From assembly GCA_030747395.1 (NCBI GenBank), contig JASLKT010000002.1, forward strand, positions 1 through 39,078: a stretch of DNA of 39,078 nucleotides. Reading direction: 5' to 3'. Position numbers and translations under genes: made by a program. This document shows positions 29,101-37,248 of this stretch, one piece after another. The notes below the pieces were generated by a model. It saw only the letters and a program-made list of their open reading frames with translations, ran no database searches and was not told the DNA's origin. Source of the stretch: Candidatus Thalassarchaeaceae archaeon (GTDB taxonomy: Archaea; Thermoplasmatota; Poseidoniia; Poseidoniales; Thalassarchaeaceae). How positions within the stretch are numbered: position 1 is the first letter of the stretch; each line of letters starts with the position of its first letter.

Positions 29101-30134
29101 ACGGTCCAATCTGATGTGCGAACAATCCAAGTTGGATCATTGTCGCTGGTAGCAATGACGAAGTGTGTGCCTGCGTGATTGAAGGCAATCTCATTGACAT
29201 CACCACTGTAGGACATGGTATCCAAAAGAGTCCCATTAGAAGCGTAATAGATGTTGATGTCATTATCTGAACCTCCTGTCACAATCCAATTCCCATCTGG
29301 GCTCCAATCCAATCCAAGCGTGTAACCTGAATGATTGTGCACATTGAAGAATTCAGTCCCATTCGATGTCCAGAAAACGCTGAGTTCTTCACCATGAGTT
29401 GCTGCGACGAAACGCCCATCTGGACTTGTTTTAATGGTGTAAACATCGTCATCAAAATTTACGATATGAGCAATGGTCCAATTTGATGTATGGTAAGTTG
29501 TGACATTCTCATCCTTGCCACCAACATGGAGTAGGCTACCATTCGGGTTGAAGCGGGCTGCGTATGTATCATCATCATGGTTTGCAGAAAGATCAATCAA
29601 ATGTGTGGCTGTCTGAGTTGTCCAATCAATAGTGTATACATTCACTGATGCATTGTTGCTAGCCTCATATGCCGAAACAACGAGCATTGTTCCATTTGGA
29701 GTAAATGACAGGTCACGGGGATTGGATTGAATGGTCAACAGGGTTTTGATTTCATTTCCTGCCGCGTCGAGTAATTTAACGCAGTCACAACCATCAGCAC
29801 CGGCAAGAAGCATCCCGTTGGGTGCTACAGCGAGGGTGCGAGCCATCGAACTGCGGGAACTTGAGGTGGCAACGGTTCTGGCATAATTTGCGCCAACGAA
29901 ATCTGCCACCGTTCCTTGAATGATGTCAGGGGTTCCGTCGCCATCCGTATCAGGGCAACCAAGTTTTGTTGTTGTAGAGTTGCCAGGTGCAAAAGGGCAA
30001 TCGTCCACAGAATCATCGAATCCGTCGTTATCACCGTCTGCAGCAGAGGCTGGAGGATACCAAAACAAAACTGATGAAATCATCAGGAACGTCAAGAAAA
30101 TTGAGAGCCGTCGATTGGGGTTCACAATTCTCAC
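26178..30134 (-). CDS. Secreted/anchored receptor-like protein: signal peptide, beta-propeller-like repeats, PstS-like binding region, TSP3-type Ca repeats, C-terminal TM and aromatic cytosolic tail
   Basis: Signal LSIFLTFLMISSVLFWYPPASAA; WD40-like blade motifs (LDWSPDGNWIVTGGSDNDINIYYASNGTLL); PstS-like segments; about 16 DxDGDG-type motifs, most of them in the C-terminal half; TM WILISAVVILLIAVGGGLSLIL; tail ENGCEWWYDEGKWWYRTPEMDEWLEHDS. Confidence 0.85.
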   Translation of the reverse strand: MRIVNPNRRLSIFLTFLMISSVLFWYPPASAADGDNDGFDDSVDDCPFAPGNSTTTKLGCPDTDGDGTPDIIQGTVADFVGANYARTVATSSSRSSMARTLAVAPNGMLLAGADGCDCVKLLDAAGNEIKTLLTIQSNPRDLSFTPNGTMLVVSAYEASNNASVNVYTIDWTTQTATHLIDLSANHDDDTYAARFNPNGSLLHVGGKDENVTTYHTSNWTIAHIVNFDDDVYTIKTSPDGRFVAATHGEELSVFWTSNGTEFFNVHNHSGYTLGLDWSPDGNWIVTGGSDNDINIYYASNGTLLDTMSYSGDVNEIAFNHAGTHFVIATSDNDPTWIVRTSDWTVEASFGSFSGGSGGQSSGRRGARDVAWSLDETKIYFGARYYGRIYTYFSTDAYAWLGGDVTGELMGERFFEYADSHSDYIPMHFNSTTIQTTNFLCNDVNPKGDAPLIAASSSTAAERFTTTLSNYSVSGMRDCDSTGARLIEVPVARMPASLMVDPNTATHQCLNMTGGLSMGQLRWILSDASQSTLSSSGIHPGVVWSSVVPNDDGDGEPEWRDLHPSCPNEPIHIYHRWENRSIPQMISAFMFCDHCSFPEDWFEGENTPSGRARYIIETREEIINGASNNDDVIGITELRAAIQSNTTYHIPLFDNWTHGAADALSAGNPAIHPSVENSTSGVWPFQDDYRLVIREDKLDILRPFLSWMLSEEGQDNFDEIGFVRLDPFSRVMAGDRIGIDLRHLLPDDDGDGVWNGDDNCTNTEPGLSVDASGCAQNQRDDDGDGLVNTEDDCPNSAGTSTQPTVGCPDADGDSWADAADAFPSESTQWNDTDGDGFGDEPEGYQADDCPLEYGLSDQDRFGCPDTDGDGWSDLNDMFPGNPSQWVDADGDGYGDNYSWGNVINGIRVSEYGDAFPSDITQHKDRDGDGFGDNPDGFLADACPDEAGTSDMGGRIGCLDTDGDGWADVDDAFPNEPSQHSDLDGDGYGDSLSGILGDNCQETPPEEITLVDGLGCAPSERDSDYDGVTDDLDMCLNTPEAEVLDVDNNPSSATYGCSESERDTDGDGAIDSVDQYPEDPTQTVDTDGDGFGNNPDGTDGDDCPNEEGTSTGNLRGCTDSDGDGWANVEDIVPNINTQWKDSDGDGYYDNYANSLWSDDEMRVNLSWPGQLIPGARTPDRCPLHANSLQNLENPGCPEDIHPNGDDSDNTGHTPYIAPDTEEGLSATVWILISAVVILLIAVGGGLSLILKKPKKKSKKRSIVHSNDEPATELEAEPEEELVPEDDPNYKVDENGCEWWYDEGKWWYRTPEMDEWLEHDS

Positions 30135-30138
30135 ACAG

Positions 30139-33100
30139 TCACTCAGTGTTTGATGGTGTCGCTTCCTCGTGCGAGACGACTACGTCGTCTGAAAACATGG
30201 AATCTGCTTCGTGAATTTCTTCTGAATCTGGTGCATCCCACGTGTCGTCATTTACTTCCTTTCGAGAGCGCATGGCTTGCAATACAGCAAGTATGAGGCT
30301 GATGATACCCAATGCGGCTAGATTTTCAAATGAACCAGGGGTCTTCAGTTGTTCACCGGCGGTTGCTTCTGGTGCGTCCAAAATTGTGTTGATTTGCAAT
30401 CGTTGCCGGTTGCCCGCAGCATCTGTCAGTTCAACTGTTGCTGACCATTCACCGGGCCCTTCACCAGCCGTGAATGATTCGGGCTGCATTCCTTCAAAGT
30501 CTGCACCAATACCAGATTCCGAAAATACATCAATATCACCGTTTTGAATGATGATTGACCATACGGCAACATCGTCGCTAAGAATTGACAAATCCACTGA
30601 AACTTGACACTCAGCTAGTTTGGGAACACCCCAAACTGGTGCGGTCGGTTTACGATCACAATGTGTTTGACTCCAAATGAGATTGGCATTCGGGGCTGTT
30701 CTGTCTGTGATAATCAATCGTGTATCTGAGAACATATTTCCGGCCAAATCGGTTTGCTGGGTAATCATTTCCCATTCACCTTCAATGATTGGTAAATTCG
30801 CTTCGATCTCAAATGAACCATCTTCTGAGCATTCTCCGCTACTGATGAGGCCGCTGATGTTTACAATGACTGGTAATCCAAACTCGCAATTGCCTTCTAC
30901 ATTTGCTATAGTTCGATATGTTGAATAGCCATTAATGGGTTCATTGACAGTCAAATCAGGATGTGTTTGATCCAGTGTCACAACCAATTCGTAGACGAAG
31001 GTTTTCTCCAATGCCTCAAGATGGAAGATGAGGTTGTTCACGCCAATTTTCAAATCAATTGGTACACTTACGTGACCATTTTCTACCGCGTAAATAGATC
31101 CATTTTCATCGTCGTTCCACCATTGATAGATTTGGTCTGGACCAAGTGAGATTTGAGCCCAGACTTGAGGTGTGTTGACATGTGTATCATTCCATGCAGC
31201 ATCGAGTATGGGCCAGTAAGTCTGTTCTGGGAGAATTACATCCACACAGCGCTCGGAAAGATTGGGGTCGACAATTCCCTCAATGGAAGTATAATCCCAA
31301 GCATAGATGCAGATTGTGTGATTTCCTGTATGCGCAAGTTCAACAAGTAATTCCTGACTTCCATTTTGGAATTCTCCGGACGACCATACACTTTCATTAT
31401 TCACTTCGACCCACTGGTAACTCAATTCACTGACATTCCAATCAATTTCGAGGTGGTGGTCAAGTAATATCTGATTCTCAGCAGGGGAGGACAGGTTAAT
31501 TTGGGGCGCTGTACGATCAATCAGTATCTCTGCGTTTTGTGATCCTGTATTATTCGCCCAGTCAGTGACAATTAATCTCAATTCATACAAATCATCGGCC
31601 CAATCTGTGAAATTTACAAGGAATAAGTTTTCTTCCATTATTGGGCTGTTTGAATATGGTATTTCATCCCACGGCGGGGAATTGTCAATTTGGCATTGAC
31701 TCTCCATTTCAGTTCCAGTAGAGGAGTAGATACTGAGGCAAATATTTCTCCCATCAAACAATCTAGAAATCGACACCTCAGCGACATTGAAATTGTAAGG
31801 ATCCGTTGATTGAACAGCGACTATGGCATCTCCCCATTCGGGAACCCTGATGGAGTTGAAGGATAACTGAGGAGTTGGGCCGGAATTGTCCGGGGCCCAA
31901 GGGTCATGTACCATTGTCGCATTAGCAGAATTCCAGTTTCCGGCTGGGTCTCTCGCGGTGAATGAAAATTCGTTGAGGTTGTGCCATTGCCAAGTGGATG
32001 TATCCCAGTGTTCGGCGGACGTTGGGTCGAATGCAGAACGGCCCCAAATGGTTGGTTGGAGTAGCAGGCTGAGATTCACCCGACCATCGTCATCGACTGG
32101 CAATTGAGTTCCATTCAACCAAAATGTTGCATCAGGGTCGGTGATTATCCAAGTATCATTCAATTGGGACTGGTTAGTGAACATTCGCCAATTGTTGATG
32201 GCAATGAGTGGGGCGATGTCGTCATGTTCGATACTGAGATGTGTTTGGTCCAATCGATTGGTTAAATCTAGCACTTGGGCTGAATACTCGTGCCATTGAT
32301 TGTCACTGGGCAGACTCCAATTCAACCAAGCAGAACGCAGGGTCAAGTCATTCCAACGGGCGGAAGTGGCGGAGTAATTGGCTGCATTGCCAGTCTGGGG
32401 AATCCATGAGGAGGAGTTGGTCAATTCAAGTCGATCGAAGTCCACACCGGATTCTTTCACCCAAACGTCGACAGTATGCCGACCTACAGATGTGACATTT
32501 AGATAAGCTCGAGTATTGATAAGTTGGTTTGGATATGAATTCACCCACGACCAATCGGTGGTGTATGTGCCTGCCAGATATGGTGCGGTTGATTGAGTCG
32601 AACCGTCAAGCCCGACATGAATCGTATTCGATGATTCACCATGCTGGTGCATTCTAACCCAAATCCAGTAAATTCCAGTTGCATCAAATTCAACTTCCCA
32701 AGAAAGTCTCGAACCGTTCGTGGAAAGGGCTGACTCGAATCCATCTGCGGACGAAGTCATGTATCCACTACCGGAATAGTTCGTTCCTGTACTCGCGAAC
32801 TCCCAATCTGGACTATCGCCAGAGAAAATCCCCATTGCAGATTCAGCTTCCAATGAAATTGTGTTGTTTTCCGTGGAATAATGATCACCCTGACTGTAAT
32901 GTCGATTGGAATTCCAATGCTGCCATAGTTCGAGTGTGTCGTTTCGAGGTGTGCCATCAATTGTTATCGTTTCAAATGATGATGAATTTGGCAGGGTGCC
33001 TGCAATTTGATTATCATAATCGAAACTAAGGCCACTAATATCGAATCCCGTGCCTTGATCGAGGGCGTCCAACGTAATGGGAATTGATTCATTTGTCCTC

Positions 33101-36100
33101 GTACCGTTCGGCAAAGAGAATGAAATCTCGGGAACAGGGTCTATGAGCGTGAAACTATAGGGTAATCGAATCAAACCTCCACTGGTTAGGGTGAGATCAA
33201 CAAAGCCCCCCCAAATACCGGCACTTTGGGGCCGATTCCAAGTAATATTCAGTTCGATTACACTCTCAGGAACCAATCCACCTAATGCGTTTGAACCATT
33301 GGTGTAGTTGTGAGCAATCTCTGAATCGTTCATTGATGTGTACCCTGTAATTGCAAGTTCATTTCCACCAATCTCTGACCAGCGCAACCAGAATGCAGTA
33401 CTGAATGATCGCAGGTCGTAACCGTGGACTACGACCCAGTAAGTATCTGCTTGCCCACCACCATAGGCAATTGATTCGTCACAGTTAAAATTACCAGAAT
33501 TGCCGACCTGTTCGCTACCCCAATCCAGAATCCCATTGCTATTTTTATCCCTGTAGAGATACATGTCTAGGTCAATACCCGATTGATGACAACCAATCTC
33601 AACTTCAATCAATTCATTCGAGCCGGCGGAAAATTCTCGGATGTAGGATGAGGATGTGACATCTTCTGGATCATCTTGGTAAGCGGTTTCACTTGGCAAA
33701 TATTGTGGTATGGTGAATCCATGTGCGTTGATTGAATCGACATCCAAATTAACCGTTGAACCGATACGATGGTGCGAAATCCCATTCATTTGTGTCCAAT
33801 CGGAAAGGGTAGTCGACAATCCAGCATCTAGTGGAGAAATGTAACCAACGGTAATATTCAGCGGATTGTCATTGGTATTGACCCCGTGCATGGCCGAATG
33901 TAACAGCATTTGTTTGGTGCCAGGTGTATCATCTGCAACGATGATTTCTCGACTGCCTCCCCCATTGGTGTAGTGGGCATATTTACCACTACCCTGATGC
34001 TGACCGACCGAACCGGTTTCCATCACGACTGTTCGTGGACCATAGGCGGCCGGGTCATCAAGATAGAAGGGGTGATCAGCTTCACTCATCCAGTGAACAT
34101 CAACATCTGTATAGGCATTGTCTGGCCAGTCAACATCAACGAGGATGGAACCATTTCCAGATAGGGATGTAGGCCAATCCATTGTCAAGAATTTCCAATC
34201 CCCAGACTCTGCCCTCCAACCCCAACGTTGCGCACCCTGTAACCAAGTTTCATCGTAGAGTGTTTGGTTGCTTACATTCCCATCAATATGGGTCGGAGCT
34301 ATCGAAAATGGGCCGCTAAAACCAACATTGGTAATGACTGGCCAAGTCCAGTCTCGGCTTGTGTTATTCGTCGTTGCATGGATTCTCAAACCATGCTGCT
34401 TGAGTCCTCCTCTCGCGCTGACTGGAACATCAATTGTCACATTCACTTGCGTTGAATTACCCGGGGGGATTGTCAGATCGGAGGGTGCTGATATCCACGA
34501 ATCATTTGCGGGTCCGAATGCAGTCCAGTCAAATTCAATATGGAGTGGATCTTTGTTTGGTTCCCTGACAAATTCACGCCATAGAGCGACAATGAGACCG
34601 TCACCTTCCCAATCATGTGGATTTCCCACCCGAACTTCAACCTGCCCAGATTCATACACATGTTCAGTAATCATTGCCAACTCATTTGATTCTGTCCAAT
34701 CTCCATCATCGACATAACTATCATTGTCGAAATCGCTGGTCCAATTTCCATCCCCATCGCTGTCTGTCCAGCGATAGATGCGAAGGTGGAGGCGGTTCTC
34801 AGATTGCAAGTTTTGATTGCCATCAAATCCCTCCCCCTCCATGACGGCTCGCGCGCGTACCAACGTGGCAGACGGAGGGAGTGACAAGTTGGCATCTCCG
34901 GCGATGTGGATTGGAAATGCCCAGTCTGGACGGCTTTGATGACCATCCCATGTCGTGTTATTGCCACTGTCTGTACTGTTCCAAACCATGTGGTGCCCGG
35001 CTACAGGAACGAGTTCTGATGGCGTCAATGTAACGTTCATTGGGACACTACCTGAATTAATCAAGGAAAGCTGCATAGTCTGATTATGACCAGGCAAGAT
35101 GTAGTTGAGATTGCCATCGCGATGGGCACCCTCATTCTGCCCGGTCATCCATGCTGCCGGACTGACCATCAAAGAGCCGTCATCCCCATCGAGGGCAGCG
35201 ACTGCTCGACTGGCATTCATCCAGCCACCACCTTGCACGAGAGGGTCATACCCTCGATCATCCGAAGTTGACATGACCAGGTCCCGGAAACTCTGAGAGT
35301 CTGGCCAAGCGCCCGAATTGTTCAACCATGCTTGGTAGATGATTGCTGCCAAACCTGCTGCTACTGGAGTGGCTAGTGATGTCCCTCCCCAAGTTGTGTA
35401 TGCATTGTTTGCGTTGGTTACTTCATTCAAGGTCTTATCACCAGTTGCAGACCAACCAACCGCAACGATATCGGGGTCGAGGCGGCTGACCGAATTAGGA
35501 CCGCGGTTTGACCATGAGGCAGACTCCCCCCATGTGCTGCCCTTGGAAGAAAATGCACCCACTGAAATGATGCCATGCGCCCCTCCCGGTGATGCAGTTG
35601 TCCCGTAACCGTGCCCACCATTCCCTACAGCGACAAAGTATGTCGTTTCAGGAGAATGTACTCGGGTTAACCAGTCTAGATAGAGAGACCAATAGTCTGC
35701 GCCATCATCGTGTGCTGCTGAATTTCCAAAAGAGAATGAACCAATTTGACCCTGGTCGTGTGATGTGCTCGCATTACCATCGTATCCTTCAGAAATAAAT
35801 CGGAATGAATCCAACCATGAACCGCCAGCATACAGATTTGAGACTGCGATAATATCGGCGCCCGGCGCCATTCCCAGTACCTTTCCATTGCTTACTACAC
35901 CCTGGGCAGAAACTGCAGATGCGCATAGCGTCCCATGGTTACCACCTGCTTCAGAAGCATCATTTAGCATCAGCAAAATCAGATCTCCAGCTCCAGCGAC
36001 ACGATTCTGGTAACCATTTCTAGCCGCATAGATATCGCCGTATGGCACTCCATTTACTCCATCGGAAATCCACCACAAAAGGCCTGCACTTTGATCCCAG

Positions 36101-37086
36101 AGGCCATCTGAATTTGTGTCCCTACCATAGGTTGGATTTTCCTTTGTCACCGGGCTTTCATCACCAAAATCACCATCTCGATCGATGTCCATGTACACAG
36201 TGTCGTATACACCTGAAAATTGAGAGTCAACCACGAGGATGATTACATCACCGCCTGCGCGATCAATCAACTTTGAATCAGAATGTAAACCAAAATGGTA
36301 TACGCCGGAAACAGATGGAGATATACCTGAAATGTCCCACCCTTGAGTATCAAGAATTGAGTCATTATCGGAATCTGAGTCGATATTGGTCGTTTCGACC
36401 CACCACGAATTGTCTGCACTTGGATAGGCCAAACCATCTCGTTGCCATCGAACCAAAGAGATGGGGTCGTGCATAATCCCCCACCCATCATATGGTGAAG
36501 CCGAATCGTCAAGAATTGCTTGTGTGCCATTGAGATCAGGATGTGCAAAATCTACACCTGAGTCGGCAACTGCAACCCTAACACCTGAACCGTTGTAACC
36601 ACGTTCCCACGCATCGGTGGCCCCATGAATTTGACCACTCTTTACAGTATTTGGATCGCCGGGGAGAGCCCCGACTGGCTCGGGCCCCGTACTGTCATCA
36701 AATACAGCGAATACGCCTTCAACACCAGCCAATTTAGGCACGAGATATCCAGGCATTGTGACGCGGCGATGTTCAACGATGCCGCTGGATGGAGGTGCAG
36801 GTAGGAATTCACCTGCCGCTTGCTCAGGTAGTAATTGATTTTCAATTTGCCATTGATGTAAAGAGAATAAGTCACGAGTTAGAATCATGGGTTTTACAGT
36901 TTCCTGTTGTGTCCAGAATTCAACACTCGGAGAGAACGCGGTGGATTGTGGGAAATTGACCTCTGCTGAGGTTTCTACATTTTCTTGGGATGCGCTTTGA
37001 GGGGGTTGAGAAATCTCAATGAGTGGTGAAAAACTGCTCAAAACGAACAGAATCACCAAACTCACAGAGAGTGTTGCGCGGCGCAT
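30139..37086 (-). CDS. Giant secreted subtilisin-family (S8) protease, multidomain, C-terminal TM anchor
   Basis: Signal MRRATLSVSLVILFVLSSFSPL; Asp in VADSGVDFAHPDL, His in GNHGTLCAS, oxyanion Asn in VAVGNGGHG, Ser in GGTSLATPVAAG; C-terminal TM LAALGIISLILAVLQAMRSRK. Start at M24 of the ORF-track translation (37086) preferred from signal-peptide position. Confidence 0.92.
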   Translation of the reverse strand: MRRATLSVSLVILFVLSSFSPLIEISQPPQSASQENVETSAEVNFPQSTAFSPSVEFWTQQETVKPMILTRDLFSLHQWQIENQLLPEQAAGEFLPAPPSSGIVEHRRVTMPGYLVPKLAGVEGVFAVFDDSTGPEPVGALPGDPNTVKSGQIHGATDAWERGYNGSGVRVAVADSGVDFAHPDLNGTQAILDDSASPYDGWGIMHDPISLVRWQRDGLAYPSADNSWWVETTNIDSDSDNDSILDTQGWDISGISPSVSGVYHFGLHSDSKLIDRAGGDVIILVVDSQFSGVYDTVYMDIDRDGDFGDESPVTKENPTYGRDTNSDGLWDQSAGLLWWISDGVNGVPYGDIYAARNGYQNRVAGAGDLILLMLNDASEAGGNHGTLCASAVSAQGVVSNGKVLGMAPGADIIAVSNLYAGGSWLDSFRFISEGYDGNASTSHDQGQIGSFSFGNSAAHDDGADYWSLYLDWLTRVHSPETTYFVAVGNGGHGYGTTASPGGAHGIISVGAFSSKGSTWGESASWSNRGPNSVSRLDPDIVAVGWSATGDKTLNEVTNANNAYTTWGGTSLATPVAAGLAAIIYQAWLNNSGAWPDSQSFRDLVMSTSDDRGYDPLVQGGGWMNASRAVAALDGDDGSLMVSPAAWMTGQNEGAHRDGNLNYILPGHNQTMQLSLINSGSVPMNVTLTPSELVPVAGHHMVWNSTDSGNNTTWDGHQSRPDWAFPIHIAGDANLSLPPSATLVRARAVMEGEGFDGNQNLQSENRLHLRIYRWTDSDGDGNWTSDFDNDSYVDDGDWTESNELAMITEHVYESGQVEVRVGNPHDWEGDGLIVALWREFVREPNKDPLHIEFDWTAFGPANDSWISAPSDLTIPPGNSTQVNVTIDVPVSARGGLKQHGLRIHATTNNTSRDWTWPVITNVGFSGPFSIAPTHIDGNVSNQTLYDETWLQGAQRWGWRAESGDWKFLTMDWPTSLSGNGSILVDVDWPDNAYTDVDVHWMSEADHPFYLDDPAAYGPRTVVMETGSVGQHQGSGKYAHYTNGGGSREIIVADDTPGTKQMLLHSAMHGVNTNDNPLNITVGYISPLDAGLSTTLSDWTQMNGISHHRIGSTVNLDVDSINAHGFTIPQYLPSETAYQDDPEDVTSSSYIREFSAGSNELIEVEIGCHQSGIDLDMYLYRDKNSNGILDWGSEQVGNSGNFNCDESIAYGGGQADTYWVVVHGYDLRSFSTAFWLRWSEIGGNELAITGYTSMNDSEIAHNYTNGSNALGGLVPESVIELNITWNRPQSAGIWGGFVDLTLTSGGLIRLPYSFTLIDPVPEISFSLPNGTRTNESIPITLDALDQGTGFDISGLSFDYDNQIAGTLPNSSSFETITIDGTPRNDTLELWQHWNSNRHYSQGDHYSTENNTISLEAESAMGIFSGDSPDWEFASTGTNYSGSGYMTSSADGFESALSTNGSRLSWEVEFDATGIYWIWVRMHQHGESSNTIHVGLDGSTQSTAPYLAGTYTTDWSWVNSYPNQLINTRAYLNVTSVGRHTVDVWVKESGVDFDRLELTNSSSWIPQTGNAANYSATSARWNDLTLRSAWLNWSLPSDNQWHEYSAQVLDLTNRLDQTHLSIEHDDIAPLIAINNWRMFTNQSQLNDTWIITDPDATFWLNGTQLPVDDDGRVNLSLLLQPTIWGRSAFDPTSAEHWDTSTWQWHNLNEFSFTARDPAGNWNSANATMVHDPWAPDNSGPTPQLSFNSIRVPEWGDAIVAVQSTDPYNFNVAEVSISRLFDGRNICLSIYSSTGTEMESQCQIDNSPPWDEIPYSNSPIMEENLFLVNFTDWADDLYELRLIVTDWANNTGSQNAEILIDRTAPQINLSSPAENQILLDHHLEIDWNVSELSYQWVEVNNESVWSSGEFQNGSQELLVELAHTGNHTICIYAWDYTSIEGIVDPNLSERCVDVILPEQTYWPILDAAWNDTHVNTPQVWAQISLGPDQIYQWWNDDENGSIYAVENGHVSVPIDLKIGVNNLIFHLEALEKTFVYELVVTLDQTHPDLTVNEPINGYSTYRTIANVEGNCEFGLPVIVNISGLISSGECSEDGSFEIEANLPIIEGEWEMITQQTDLAGNMFSDTRLIITDRTAPNANLIWSQTHCDRKPTAPVWGVPKLAECQVSVDLSILSDDVAVWSIIIQNGDIDVFSESGIGADFEGMQPESFTAGEGPGEWSATVELTDAAGNRQRLQINTILDAPEATAGEQLKTPGSFENLAALGIISLILAVLQAMRSRKEVNDDTWDAPDSEEIHEADSMFSDDVVVSHEEATPSNTE

Positions 37087-37095
37087 AGCGCCGCG
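37077..37095. promoter_or_regulatory. GC-only 8-bp hairpin CGCGGCGC-ATA-GCGCCGCG overlapping the S8 protease start codon
   Basis: Perfect inverted repeat; on the - strand ...CGCGGCGC TAT GCGCCGCG..., with the ATG across loop and stem. Confidence 0.6.
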
Positions 37096-37175
37096 ACGTG
37101 GGCCATTGATGCTTGACCTTTCGTGTCCCCGTTCAGCGCACCGTTCAATAATCATCGGCCCCCCCGCGGGGTTGG

Positions 37176-37248
37176 AGTCCCGTTGTGTAGCGGTCCATCA
37201 TCTCTGGTTTTGGTCCAGGGGACGGAGGTTCGAATCCTCCCGGGACTA
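37176..37248 (+). tRNA. tRNA-Gln (anticodon TTG)
   Basis: Acceptor AGTCCCG/CGGGACT, anticodon arm TCTGG-TTTTGGT-CCAGG, T arm GGAGG-TTCGAAT-CCTCC, discriminator A followed by encoded CCA (37249-37251). Confidence 0.93.

Noticed and set aside
37087-37155. Upstream in-frame ATG of the S8 protease
   Set aside because: Would place 23 charged residues before the signal peptide; kept only as an alternative in the start-codon hairpin finding.
37162-37171. CCCCGCGGGG palindrome before tRNA-Gln
   Set aside because: Short, in a homopolymeric C/G stretch, and without a 3-nt loop; no strong reason to call it functional.
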